64,000 bases of DNA, taken from assembly GCF_039555335.1 (NCBI RefSeq), contig NC_092628.1, forward strand, positions 34,494,965 through 34,558,964, given 5' to 3'. The translations under genes and the position numbers were made by a program. The notes beneath the pieces are model-generated. The model saw nothing but the letters and a program-made list of their open reading frames with translations. It ran no database searches and was not told the origin of the DNA. Source of the stretch: Amphiura filiformis. Lineage: Eukaryota > Echinodermata > Ophiuroidea > Amphilepidida > Amphiuridae. Below, in pieces: positions 45,525 through 57,962 of the stretch; positions within the stretch are counted from its first letter, which is position 1, and every line of letters starts with the position of its first letter.

Positions 45525-45945
45525 CTGCTCACTCGGTATATTTTAGAAGACATTTTATGTAATAACAGTACTAAGAGGTAGTCTCTGAGAGAAACTTGCA
45601 GACAAGTATGAAACATATTTCTTATTAATAGAGACAGGGTAGTGCAAATTCTGAGGGATGCCTAGTGTGCAGGTTACTTGATTGTATTTTCTGCTTTTGT
45701 TGTATTATAAGCTAACATAGTAGAGCTGAAGAAATGAAATAAATGGCATAGGTCAGGTTTGAACCCAGCTAGCTATTCAACAAACTGGTTTTCATGCAGC
45801 AAGCTGAGAGAAGATTGGAAATTTACCATAGCTAGGGAATGAGCTGAAAAAGTTTGCCATTGGCATAACTCAACATACATAGAGACTATAGGTTTGTTGT
45901 GGAAATAGCTGCCTGATTTTTGTACATGTCACAACTACTACTATA
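45525..45945. other. Intergenic sequence after retroelement
   Basis: No gene recognised. GGTTTGAACCC at about 45757 resembles a polymerase III B box, but no paired A box at a suitable distance is convincing. Confidence 0.35.
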
Positions 45946-46108
45946 CAAATATTGACTGCTATGAGGGGCATGGTTAAAATTATAGGCCCAAGGTGATCTC
46001 AAAACCATGACTATGCCCGAGGCGAGCCGAGGACATAGTCATGGTTTTGAGATCACCATGCTGGCCTATAATTTTAACCATGCCCTAATAAAAAGCAGTC
46101 AATATTTG
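45946..46108. mobile_element. Strong hairpin (foldback MITE) with CCGAGG loop
   Basis: Arms run from CAAATATTGACTGCT (45946) to AGCAGTCAATATTTG (46094-46108). They include GGGCATGGTTAAAATTATAG in both and a perfect 24-bp innermost pair (45992-46015 with 46034-46057) around the loop CCCGAGGCGAGCCGAGGA. Mismatches occur only next to the TATGAGG/CCTAATA segment and a CCCA/CAGCAT segment. Non-coding. Confidence 0.75.
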
Positions 46109-46184
46109 TTTTATATACCAAATCTTAAGATTCTTGTCATCTGTTTGGTTAAAAGCATCGATTTTGGGAAGAGAAATTAATAGT

Positions 46185-46372
46185 TTCAATGCGAACGTCA
46201 CACAGATTACAATCTGCGATTTCTGCGTGATTATAACGCGTGAAAACATCAACGCGTGCGTAATATCATTTACGCTAGTAAAAGCGCGCAGTTTGATCGT
46301 GACGCTTGCGTGACCGGTCCACAGTTCATTTCCATGGACCGGTCCATAGTTCATTTTTCGGGCATACTTAAT
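46185..46372. repeat. CpG-rich segment with short direct repeat
   Basis: Much richer in CG than its surroundings (ACGCGTGAAAACATCAACGC, TGACGCTTGCGTGACC). ACCGGTCCACAGTTCATTT and ACCGGTCCATAGTTCATTT stand in tandem (about 46313-46357). It may belong to the same transposon as the hairpin at 45946-46108. Not a recognisable gene. Confidence 0.45.
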
Positions 46373-46429
46373 TCAATGACTGCACTTTCAACCAATCAGA
46401 TGACAGGAATCTATATATGAGGTATATAA

Positions 46430-49130
46430 TATAAACTATAGGTTAATCTGTGATCTCAATATAGAGACAAATAGATTCAAATGATTGGAGTACATGGACA
46501 ATACAATGCCAGTGCTGCAGGAGGGCAGCCATAGCCTTAATTCAACTAAATTCTGATGTATTTCTGTATAACATTATCAGTTTGGACCCAGTGATTTTGG
46601 GCACCCAAATTTCTTGATGGCTGCCCCAATATTTTCGACCTTACTGCATGGCACTGGAGTATTGTGATATACCAATAGCTACCAATAATCCAAGCCTCGC
46701 GAGGTGGTTGGATATTAGCTGATATTAAATGCAGTATTTTGAATGTATTCATCAGCATTGGGGAAGATTCCTTTTTTGAATATTTTGAAGTTCTTTGTGT
46801 TGAAATTGGGTGTCAGTCGATAATTGAGTTTTAATTTTTCATTCCTTGTTGTGTCCACCTTGTGCCTTTTAAAAGGAATGTTTGTATGTTACTTTGTACA
46901 ACAAATTTCTCCTGGCAGCTAGCATGGCTAGTATCCTTTCATCTATTCAAGCATTTTAGCTGTCAAAATCAACTAATGGGTCAAAGCGATTAGACTGGGG
47001 ACCTTACAGGGAACCAAGCCCAGGTACTTAACAAAGAACAATGGAGTCTTGATATAGAGAAAACCAAATATTTGGTTGTATTATTGCGGGTTGATAGCCC
47101 GGTTGATAGCCTTTAAATGCTTTCAAATCTAGATATTCTGCATGATTAAAGGACAGATTATGTGCCTACATATAATCTTAATCAAATGTCACCAATTTTT
47201 GATCTGAAACTTGTGGTATAAACAAATTAGGAAAACTTCATGGTAAAAGCCTTCACAGATGAATGCATATGAATTGTGATTGAAGGCTTTCTTATAAAAG
47301 TTGCTATTATTTCCCAGTACATCATGCAGCAAATGTCTCACCAAGGCAAGGTGAAGGTATTAGAATTGGTTGTAATAGGTTTTGCTGCACTGCAACATAA
47401 TAAAGGAGTACTTGATTACTTACTTACAGACTGACTAACCTTTTGGTCTTAAATGGACATATCTTGAAATGCAAAAGGTATGACTCTCATGTGGTGCCAA
47501 ATGAAAGAGAACAAATTAAAGAATATATAAAAATATATCTCCAACCAGGGGTGACACTCCTCGTAAGACGCGGGTCAATATCGAGCTGCAAAGCGGGTTA
47601 CCACTCTGGTTTGTGGTTTCTGTGAGAGTGTGGTTCCCAATAGTTTCTCTCCCTGATAATATAGGTACATGGTCTATAGCACAGATTAAATCTCTACTAT
47701 ATACATAGCATTTAGGCTAAAATTATCCCAACCATGTTTTCTGTTTGTATGTGGTAAACCCTAGATGCATTTCTACACTTGACATGTTTTGATGACCATT
47801 GGACATGCAATTGCACTCATGAGTGATATTTATTTGCTATTGTGTCACATCAAATTGATATGCTATGATTCATCTGTTATTACTGCTGACTTCTATTGCT
47901 GTTGACATTTATATTAATTCAACTGATATGACATTTAAGCAATACTGATTTAAAAATAGGTGGAAAATATGAAGAATTCCGATGCAAAAGCTGATCAATG
48001 TCATTTTCCAACTTTTCTGGTGTTAAGGCCACCAACATCTGCCCTATAATGATAGCTTTTAATTGTAAAAAATTTAATGTATATTTTTGAAACTATGATC
48101 AAAAGCAGCATATATTTTCTTATTATGATAAGTTATATTTGCTTGTATCTCAAATCGAGAAAACTGTGATATTCATGTATTGGTTTTTGCATTTGATTTC
48201 TTCATTTGGAATAGGAAGGAACACTTCATTATCACACAACTTCATCAATTTTCTGCTCATAGTTACATGTAGGCCTACACAGAAACACATGGTTGAGGGT
48301 ACATATAGAACATGTTAGGGATGCCCAGAAAATGATTTTGGAGACTCAGAGAAAAAGAAACGAAGGAACAAACAACTTTGAAATTGATTTAGGTGGGCAT
48401 TCAGCAATTAAAAGCCCCTCCCCCGCAAAAAACAAACAAACAAACAAACAAACTGGAAAGGAATGAGATATATTGGTGATACTTGAAAATGTTGGGGCGA
48501 AGCACACTATTCTAAGCTTTATAAATCATCTTATATAAAAATGTTCAATTCATGTAAAAATCTACCTAAAGTGATGGCAACCAAACTAGACTTGCCTGTC
48601 TACTATGGTAAAGTTTCATTGAATGGATCAGCTCACACCATATATGGGTATACCAGATGCAAAAGTTTAATTTTTGGATCAATTTCATGAACTTTGTCTG
48701 TTGCATACATATTAGAGATACTAACTTCATGTCAGTATGGCCTATGGGTGTGTGAAAAATAGAAAAATCTTAAAAAGCATCTGTAAGTTATGAAATATAA
48801 AAAGTGTATGTGAAAGTACAGATGTATTGCAGTGGTTGGTGCCCTTTTGGGTGCTGTAGCTGCTAAAGTTTGTTTGGCTTATGCTAAAAAAATAAAGACT
48901 CGTATTTACACTGAGTGATATACGAGAGGTGTGCACGCACAGCGCTTACGCTGTGTGTTGCGTAATGTGTGGCTGGCACACGCTGAAATGTGAATTTACT
49001 CGAGCTTATGTCTGGACTTTATTGACGTGCGCAGCAAGTAACAAAATCTAAAATTACCTTACATATAAAGCTGAACAAACTTGATTTCAACTTTTGTAGA
49101 ATCTGTGGTTTGAAATTGAACCATCGTAAT
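46430..49130. other. Intergenic or intronic sequence
   Basis: No coding region, tRNA or bounded transposon identified. A CpG-rich patch at about 48915-49030 holds GCACAGCGCTTACGCTGTGTG, a small imperfect hairpin. (CAAA) repeats occur near 48430. A short open frame at 47443-47625 has no recognised domain. Confidence 0.4.
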
Positions 49131-50091
49131 TTAAGGGATCTAGAATGAGCGTTTATGGCGTTTCGACAGTATTTTTTGTGGGACATGAGAGCACCTCAGA
49201 CATATCGAATTGCATTCTGAATATGAAGCATGTCTTTCTGATATCAAATAATTTTCATTTTTTGAAATTTGCGATATATACAAATTTTATGACAAATTAT
49301 TAAAATTTGATATTTTTCAATAACAGTCCTCGAAATAAATTTTATAAATCTAATGATATATTCTTAAAGTGTATGTAGCTGGGAGCAAGCCTTGAAATAA
49401 GCGGGCACGGGGAGCACATTTACCCTCGTAAAGCCACCAATTGCTCCTGGTCCTTGTAAAATTCACATGAACCAGGAGCAATTTTCTAAAATAAATTGCT
49501 CCTGGTTACAGTTTTGCACTTGATGCAGTCGAGCTGTATTGTATGCAGAAAAGGATTTAATATTGAAAATTGCTCCTGTTTCTTCAGAAATTGCTCCTGG
49601 TTCTTGTAAAATCCCAGTGAACCAGGAGCAATGTTCAAAACAAATTGCTCCTGGTTCCAATCTGCTTATTTCAAGGCTTGGCTGGGAGGAAAAGCCGACG
49701 ATCAATTGAAAATTTTGACCTTTTATATTGAAGATATGGATTTTTTTCCCCCAAAAGACCAATTTTTTTGGGTGTTTTGGGAAAAAATCTATATCTTCAA
49801 TAATGAAAAGGTCAACATTTTCAATTGATCATCGGCTTTTCATCCCACCTACATACACTTTAAGTATAAATCATCAGATTTATAAAGTTTACTTCAAGTA
49901 CTGTTAAATATCAAAAATATCAATTTTTAATGATTTGACATAAAATGTGTATTACATTGCGAATTTCAAAAAATCAAAATTATTTGATATCGGAAGGACA
50001 TTCTTCATATTCAGAATGCAATTCGATATGTCTGATGTGCTCTAATGTCCCACAATAAATACTGTCCAAACGTTCATACACCTTCCCTTAA
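49131..50091. mobile_element. TTAA-bounded palindromic element, host of a nested insertion
   Basis: The element starts TTAAGGG and ends CCCTTAA. The arms (49131-49385 and about 49850-50091) are inverted copies sharing GACATATCGAATTGCATTCT and AATATGAAG words. The palindrome continues inward through GATCAATTGAAAATTTTGAC (about 49700) and its near complement (about 49810-49830). Without the nested insertion it would be about 660 bp and foldback throughout. TTAA at both ends could be a piggyBac-type target or part of the terminus. Confidence 0.75.
49386..49680. mobile_element. hAT-type MITE nested in the palindrome
   Basis: Perfect 17-bp inverted ends CAAGCCTTGAAATAAGC and complement, flanked by the 8-bp direct repeat GCTGGGAG (49378-49385 and 49681-49688). 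The interior repeats ATTGCTCCTGGTTC and its complement GAACCAGGAGCAAT several times in both orientations. The 8-bp duplication supports hAT. It must be younger than the element it interrupts. Confidence 0.9.
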
Positions 50092-52325
50092 AGCAAAATT
50101 GGGGAAATATGAAGAAATTAAATTCTGGCAAAATAATTCTAAGGTTGAAAAACAATAATAATTATCACCCCTTACATAATCGTACTCATTTTGTAAATCT
50201 ATATTTGGGACAATTTATTTTGTATACTTCTTTATCTAGTTTCCTCTTATAAACATATGGCTATGATTTGGTTTTCATTTGGTTATTTTAGTATGTTTTA
50301 TCATACTACATATACTCTTATCTTGTTAACCCCATAGCTATTCATGTACCAATGTTCTTCTGATTTAATCAAGATCCATCCAAAGAACCCAATGGCCTCC
50401 TTCCCCAAACTCAATTTAATAAAAGCAAAAACATCCAACATACATTTTATGAAATTGAATCTAGAGAGTGCTCATAGATTCTACCCTTTTACCTGATTCT
50501 TTTTATAGAAATTGAATGGACTTGTTGTAAGTCTACCCATTTTACCTGTTAACATTTTACGGACTTGTATTAAGTCCAATATCTAAATCCATTATTGTCT
50601 AAGAGAACGTTGTAGAGCATACGCCCAAATGGAAGTTCAGAGTTTGCCTTCAGGACTTAAATTGAATTGAATTGAACCAAATCATGTGAGAACGTTTTCC
50701 ACTACACCCTGGCCTTAACCATGGCAATGGCAAATATCAGTGCCAAATATGGAAGTGGTATAATCAAACAAGGGAATGAATAATAATGGTTAAAAATTAT
50801 AGAAATGATAGAAAAATCAGTAATCAGTATTATGCGAGAACTACATACATTTGGTATGAAATAGATTAAACATGCCTCTGCAAGTGCAAGTTTACATGCT
50901 TTTTATTTTTGTCTCAGTGGCTTATACCAAGCTTTTCATTTTTCAATTCCACTTCTTTGCTAAAAAAAATATAAAAAGCCTGTCGCATCTCAAAAAATCA
51001 CTGAACCAATTACTAGGCAAGATTGTCAATGAATGTTTTTTTTCCATTATTTCTCGGTCCATAAAATGTGTGCAGATAGCATTCACTTCTGTAGCTTTGA
51101 AGGCATGTAAGGCGTGGTGGATACGTTAGGCTCACTGATATTCTTATGCAATAATAATATATTTATACAAAAAAATAGAATGGATTTTTAGCCCTATCGC
51201 CCTACATTGAAAATCACCTAAATGAAATGATTCACAAAACACAATATATTCAAATATGTGCAAAGTATAAGTGGATCAATTTGATCATATCTCATGTCAC
51301 AAAATATCACAAATTTGCTCCTTTCATTGCAGTAGTTGTAGTCCTTGCCCCTAGAATATACATATCTTACTTGTCACAAATGCATTATAATTTTTGAGAA
51401 AAATGCAAAGATAGGCACAAAATTGGCCAGGGGTGTAGTACCCCCTTAAATGAATGTAAATGGCTATGGTGTTTGAACATGATGTAGGGCCTATATATAT
51501 GTTAGGGGTGTAGTTAATGGAGCGAATACCGTAATTGATGAAGCTATATGCCAAATGTGTAATTATTATCATGTTTAATACTTTCATATAACTTTGACAG
51601 GATTATTTTCAAGTTACATAAACATGACAATCATTAACTGAACGGGTCATTACAGTTTATTATCATATCAATGTGCAGTATGCATTTTTTGGTTGGTAGA
51701 AAACAACTCATTTCTCAGACACGCATGAAACTGATGGATCATAGACAGTGGCCAAAAGAGGGACAAAAATATTGAAAAAATGATAGGCAGAAGTGTATTT
51801 TGAATGCAATATAGTCATCAATGGAGTCATTAGGGGCTAGTTAATTTGGAAAGGTGGGGAAAATGTGCATCAAAGTAGATTATCATTCATGCCCTGGCTT
51901 CTTGTGTATAAACTTTACATTCAGCATGTGGAACCCTTTCCAGATTGTGAGTTTAAATATACCCTCCTTGTTACTAGGGGGGCTTTTATTAGCCAAGAAC
52001 AGGCTCTGATTAGATGAACCATTTATGACATACCTATATGCGTGAAACAAACATGCAAATTTTATGCAATAATTTTGGTGCATGATCTTTTGGTAAGTCT
52101 ATATAGAGGACTTGAAGACACTTGATAATGCAGTGAAAGGACTCTATTGTCAACAAAAAAGGTTCTGCCATAAAATAGTTCTACTTTTTAAGCACATCCA
52201 TATGTGCACTTGCAATATGCACCTTTTGTATTTTTCCAAATTTAGCACATGTTGGTAGAGATTTCATATTCAAAAGGTGCATAGCTAGCTTTCCCAAATG
52301 GACCTGAGAGCACCCTCTAAAATAA
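50092..52325. other. Intergenic sequence with a possible LINE tail
   Basis: No gene. About 50565-50680 resembles the 3' tail of a non-LTR element: it ends in a short (ATTGA) repeat (about 50660-50676) after CAGAGTTTGCCTTCAGGACT. Without the reverse transcriptase part this is a weak call. Confidence 0.35.
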
Positions 52326-52448
52326 GGTTGAGAACCAGAAAGCCTTGACTCTCAAAGGTTGAGAACCAGAAAGCCTTGACTCTCAAAGGTTAAGAACCAG
52401 AAAGCCTTAACTCACTAAGGTTTAGTTAAAGTTTTCTGGTTCTCAACC
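52326..52448. repeat. Three 31-bp direct repeats plus inverted copy
   Basis: Units starting GGTT(G/A)AGAACCAGAAAGCC at 52326, 52357 and 52388 have an exact 31-bp period. The complement TTTTCTGGTTCTCAACC follows at about 52432-52448. Inverted GGTTGAGAACC ends are typical of some hAT-derived MITEs, so this may be one with internally amplified sequence. Confidence 0.65.
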
Positions 52449-53325
52449 TGGGCCTCAAGGAAGAACAGATGATTAATTGTGTTTTCAACTGATTGAGTGT
52501 CCCCTGGTTAAAGAAAAAACAAACAAAACCCTCAAAATGTATGAGGTACTCCCTTCTGAATCCATCGGTGAACCCTATGCAGTATGACTACACATGCCAG
52601 CCATTTACAACCTGGTACTAAAATTACTTCAACAAAAGGTGGTGACTGATGATAAAGCATAAAACTGTAGCATGTGAAGAACACACCCATATTTTTATAG
52701 ATGCAGTACATAGACATAGACATGGGAGGAGTAAAATATTATTCTTTAAATTCTATAAAAAGACTATTTTATCAATTTTTAATGACATCTTAGAACCAGA
52801 CATGTCAATTTTTAACAACAGAGTGCCATTCAACAAGATATGTTTGGTTAGATAACCAACCATATGAGTCTGTTCATAATCAAATTAAGCTGCATACAAT
52901 TTTCTTAATAAAGTTGTTCATCAAATGCTCAGTGAAAACATTGCTTATAGAGGAAATAATTAATTATGTGGATTCAAGTCAAGTACTAAATACTACATGC
53001 AAACAAGTGGCAAATAGGGCGTATCTCTTGACCAACGCCTGTTATTTGTTGTATGTAAGGACGATAACCAAACCATTGACTCGGAACATTTTCTCTTCAT
53101 GTCATTGGTGGTATTTACCAGTTAAATACCGATATTTTCCATGTGGTTAATTATTACACACACAAAAAATGACTAACATTCCATTGGCATGGCATTGTCT
53201 TTTTTAAAGACAGTTCTTGGTGTTACTCTATTGTTTTATATAATGGTTTGTGGCAGTGTTAAGGATAGGGTTAGGTCTAGAGTTCAACATTACACCCCGG
53301 TGGGTTCAGTTTGTATTTAAAGGTA
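52449..53325. other. Intergenic sequence, nothing recognised
   Basis: AT-rich; short open frames at 52649-52855 and 52914-53150 have no recognisable motif. Confidence 0.4.
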
Positions 53326-53712
53326 GGACGTATGACCGTTCCAGGATTTGAAAATGACCCCTATTTCACGGGGAATCAAGGACATTTGCAGCAATTTTAC
53401 CCCCTATTTTGCATGAAATCAAGGACAATATTCCCCCAAATACCTCCCCTATTTTTATCATTTTGAGGACACATTTTCATTTCACCCCCTTATCACGAGG
53501 AATCAATCCCCTATTTCACGGGGAAATGAGGACAATAACGAAAACTGTAGCGGTAAAACACGGACGAAAGTCCTAGAAATATACCCTAGTTTTCATTTCA
53601 AGGACAATTTTGCTCCAAAACACCCCTAATTTGGAAAATAGAGAAAAATGTTGTCCTCGAAAATTCCGCGGACATTTCTTGAAAAGTACCCCTAATTGGA
53701 ACCATCATGCGC
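53326..53712. repeat. Internally repetitive element with CCCCTATTTCACGGGGA phrases
   Basis: CCCCTATTTCACGGGGA occurs twice (about 53358 and 53508), and variants of AATCAAGGACA and TTTGAGGACA recur. The ends GTATGACCGTTCCA and TGGAACCATCATGC are weak inverted copies. It could be an old MITE. Non-coding. Confidence 0.4.
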
Positions 53713-55603
53713 ACACATTGTCAGTGAAGACTGAACTCACAGGGCTTTACACATCAAGCTTGAATACTTAATAGTTATTTTCTACTTTAGTAAAGTAGTA
53801 TATGATGTGCAGCCTCACATTTGACTAGGATTCAACTTTTGAAGTTTTTTGAGATACGTCCTTGTACACTGACAGATCAGCAAGTGTCCCCAGTGAGTTC
53901 ATTCATTCACCCAGCCTTAAAGCAAACCTACACACCTATGTGTTACGACATATCCTGTTACTCCCACTTATAATAATCGCACCTTTTTGTACTATGCGTT
54001 ATACAAGCGCCTCCTTACACTCCCATAGGGTTTGCCTGGGTGTGGTTGAGTGCGTCTTGTCACGGGCTGTCGGTATTAATGTGTTCGAGAATCGCGCCCA
54101 ACAACTTCCTGTGTGAAATTAAGATATTGTGTGCTGCTATAATTGTGGGTTTCTTTAATCAAGATTTGGACAAATTGTTAGGTCTTTTAAGACCTAACAA
54201 TTTAAAAATGGCTTACAAGAACCGGTACTATAACCAGTCTTTAATACTAAATTTGATTTGCATTTGAATAGTGTTGTTATCTCATGACATATACATTGAT
54301 AACTCAACTTTTCAATGTACATGTCATGTGGAGACTTGTGTTAAAAACTTCCTCATCAACTTTTGTTTTCTTTCAGAAATCAGTCAAAGAAAGTTTTTTA
54401 AAAGCTCTCTGAAAGTACAAAGAAACAACTTCAGTAGCATATGGCCCTCCCCCATCCTAGAGCTCAGGTCAACGGAAGGGACAAAATCGACTAAAATTCT
54501 TGGGACCAAGGAGTTAAAAAACTTGAACATGTTTTAACAATCTTTTTAAAAAGGTTGTCAAAATGTATTCTTTGCAAGTGGCTTTTGGCCAGAACTGATT
54601 TCATGAAGCCTTCAAGAATGTTTTGCCAATATGCAAAGCAGGTTTACATGGTAAATTTCTGTACAAGTTCACTTACAATCTCTTACAGGTGTGGAATTTG
54701 GCAATGTGCATCCCCTACCCCCACCCTAGTCCCAAGAAAAGGGTATAGAAACTTAATGACAACTTTTGAAAATGGGCAATTCTGACCGCTTTTCATCTTT
54801 TAGGATGAGGGGGGAGTGATTGTTGTATGCCACTTAAGTTTTTTCTTTGCATTGTCCATGACATTTTGGAAAGACTAAACCTCAAGTTAGCATTTGATAT
54901 CTTTCCCCTTTTTTCATATGCAAACAGGTACCCTGTTTTTGTATGTTATCGCCTGGGCTTTTCATTCATTTCGATTCAAGAGAAAAAAGAGATCTGTATG
55001 ATGTTCGCAAAGTAGTGGTTAATCAAACCATGTAGTATATCTGACTAATCTTCAATAATTGGACAGAAGTTGTACACTTAAGCTTCTGTTTCCTATAGAC
55101 AGTTTGATTGCCATCAAACTAGCTCATATCATGCTTTACTAACAGGTTCATATAGGCATGATAGGCCTTGCTGGCAAGTATTGTTATGCTTGGGCATAGT
55201 CAGCGATAAAAATGGGTTGAATAAACTTGATCTCTGATGTCTAAAGGGCGTAGGTGGTTTAGAAGCCTGTCTGTGTCTGTGCAGGTGTTGTAGATGTTTA
55301 AAAGCTTTCTGAACTATTTATATGTAGCACAGTTTCAAAAGCTGTCTCAGTCACTCCAATTAAGAGGTGATTGATCTCAAATCAGTAACTTACAAGATTA
55401 GTCAAACTGAGTTTTAAAGCCAGTATACTTAATTAGGATGGTTTTATATTTTACACTCAGATTTCTAAATTGATAATGATCTTGAGGATGCCTTTTATTA
55501 AAAAAGTAAGACCACAATAAGGAATTTCAATAACATACATTGTATCCGATCAACATTTGATGATTCACCAAAGCAAAAAGGAAAGTATCTCAACATCAAG
55601 ATA
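53713..55603. other. Intergenic or intronic sequence
   Basis: No gene recognised. About 53920-54120 is less AT-rich and contains CpG, but shows no coding signature. It contains one perfect short palindrome (54172-54203). Confidence 0.4.
54172..54203. repeat. Perfect 15-bp-arm palindrome
   Basis: AAATTGTTAGGTCTT and its exact complement are separated by two T. No T-run or gene context makes it an obvious terminator; it may be a transposon footprint. Confidence 0.6.
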
Positions 55604-55611
55604 ATGTAGAT

Positions 55612-55882
55612 CAGGCCTGTAACCAGGATTTATTTTGGGGACGGCTGATTTTGAAAAAGTGGACTTTTTTTTCAAAATTTGGACCTTTTTGGACTGGGGG
55701 GGGGTGGATTTTGAAAAAGTGGACTTTTCCCCAAATTTAGACCTTTTTTGACCAAAAAGTTGTAAAAAACCCCAATATTTTTGCTCACTACTCATGCAAA
55801 TGGAACTTTTTAGGTCAAAAAAGGGGACTTATTGGGCATTTGGGATGGGGGGGTGTCTGCCCACCCCCTGGTAACGGGCCTG
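55612..55882. mobile_element. hAT-type MITE with 8-bp target duplication
   Basis: The ends CAGGCCTGTAACCAGG and CCTGGTAACGGGCCTG are inverted with two or three differences. The direct repeat ATGTAGAT flanks both sides (55604-55611 and 55883-55890). The interior repeats TTTTGAAAAAGTGGACTTTT and G runs. Non-coding; the open frame on the minus strand (55565-55795) is translated repeat. Confidence 0.87.
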
Positions 55883-55890
55883 ATGTAGAT

Positions 55891-57680
55891 CATAAAACTG
55901 GTTATTTGTCTAGTAGAAAGCTATTTTGCAGGTCAATGTAAAGAATGGTATAAAACTAAAACCAAAAGATCTATGATTATGAAGCCTATGAAACCAGCGA
56001 TATGCTGAAACATAGTTTTGCTTGGAAGGCAGGGGTTTAACAATATGTTGCTGAACATACTCTAACATAGGAACATCATGGTTGTCCACTTGTGATGAGG
56101 AGGGAGGAGCTGGGTCAGCCTGGCAACCAAATCATCAATCTGGATGGAAGGGATGTGAATATTATCAAAATTTTGCTCCTGAAGATCAATGTTTGAGTCT
56201 GTAATACTAATATTCAAATCTTGAGCAAGCAAGAAGTGCAGCTAGATGTAATATACAGATCAATGTAACTCATGGCATGGTGTATTTTCACAGTTGCTGA
56301 AGTGATCACATAAGAGTTTAAGGCTATGTGGAGGTTTTAACATCAAGTTAGGATAATTAGCTAACATAAAAAATAATAATGTGAAATAATTACATGAATG
56401 ATCTACCCTCAAGTCAGAAAATGGAGTGATCAGAGGCAGTTAATGTATGGTATCTGAGCAACAAATTGAGATGCACAAATAGGACCTAACAGTTAATTAA
56501 TGAGGTTATACTTAAATGCAGGTTACAAATCACATATGCATGAGATTGATATCAAAATTTGTAAGCAGGCCTATATATTTTTCTTGAGGGAAGTTTTAAT
56601 GTGGACTACCACAATTAGGCTTTTTCAACAATTTTGTGACTTATAAAATTAATATTTCAACAGCATAAAACATTTCTTAGCAGGAAGAGTGATTATTTGC
56701 TAACTCTCCGGGATCTGAACCTGTGACCATGAAAGTGACAAAATTTTGGGATCAATTTCAATGTTGATCAATACCAAGAATACTGCTGAGCTACAGCATA
56801 TTTATTTATTTAGAGATGGCATAAGGTTGAACATGGATGAATTATGAATAATGTACAGTGCCTGGTATGTATAGAAATAACACTGGGGCTTCCATTCTGA
56901 CAATGGAAGTAAAATGATTGCCTTCCAATAAGAACTTACATGTCCTTAAAATTTTCTAGAGCATCATGTGATATGTATAAGGTTTCCATATTGATGGGTA
57001 GGCTAATGTAAATAGTTTGAGATGAAACACCCAATCAGCTGGGGAAACAGTATATCATTCATTTACAGCTGATAAGTTTCAGCTAGTTTCTATGCCAGCC
57101 AGAGCCAGCTATATGAAATTAATTTTAGCATGAGAATATTCATTAGCTATGTCCTTTATATAAGAAAGGTGACATACATTAAGTTGATAAATTTTTTTTC
57201 TTTTTCAAAAAGGTCTCCTTGTTGTGGGGCCTGAGTGGGCATGTAGATAATATTTCTGAGCTGTTTTGTAATGAATGTGTACCAGGTAAAAGCAAATTAT
57301 GAGTGGGATGAGTCTAGATTGAATTGTTTTTGATTTGTGTAGATATGTCTCAGACTTAGAGCTTGTAAAGATTTTAAAATTATTTTCACAAATTCAAATT
57401 GTTATTTCATGCAATGCTTTGTAACCATAAAATGCAACCACAAAATGTAACCCAAAATGATTATTTATTGGAGGTTCAAAAGGAGACACCAAGTGATGAT
57501 ATAGCCAAAAATGGACCAAAAGTGACCCCTAAATGTTGATACCGCTGTATGCTCAAAATCCAACCCTTTTATGCCTTTTTTTTACAAATGAGCATGTGTA
57601 GCACTTTAACATTAGAGTGATCCCCCCATTGTGTATTTCATTGCAAAAATAAAATCCATGTCATTTATATCAACTCCCAC
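55891..57680. other. Intergenic or intronic sequence
   Basis: No gene recognised. It contains a weak tRNA-like promoter pair at 56711-56793 on the minus strand. Confidence 0.4.
56711..56793 (-). repeat. Possible tRNA-derived SINE remnant
   Basis: On the minus strand TAGCTCAGCAG (A-box-like) lies about 60 bases before GGTTCAGATCC (B-box-like, one mismatch). The spacing is too long and the flanking stems are absent for a real tRNA gene. No poly-A or tail repeat is obvious. Confidence 0.3.
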
Positions 57681-57689
57681 AATTCTCTA

Positions 57690-57850
57690 AGATTTGTGCC
57701 ATGCAGCGGGCCAAATTAAGATGTTTATATGGACTAGCAAGTAGCATCTACGGCTAGGATATATCTATCTGTCTGTGATGTCAATACTGATTTGCCTTGC
57801 ATACTTTTAAGGTATCTAGCTGGAGACATGCTAAGTACTTCATTAAAAAT
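57690..57850 (+). repeat. Diverged direct repeat, copy 1
   Basis: Shares with 58305-58440 the ordered words TATATGGACTA, TAGCATCTA, GATGTCAAT, TGGTTTGC-like, CTGGAGACATGC and AAGTACTTCATTAA. Offset about 600 bp. Function unknown. Confidence 0.6.
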
Positions 57851-57962
57851 GTGTGAGCAAATCGACAGCCTCAATCCCCCACTTTGCTTCATCAAAATGC
57901 AGATTTTGGTGTCAGATGAAAGCTCATATTTTTATCATAAGCCCAGTGAAATGTTAGGCATG

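Noticed and set aside
45752..45768. tRNA gene B box (GGTTTGAACCC)
   Set aside because: No acceptor, D or anticodon stems can be folded around it.
54172..54203. Rho-independent-type terminator
   Set aside because: A perfect hairpin but in animal DNA, with no adjacent gene and no run of T; such terminators are not expected here.
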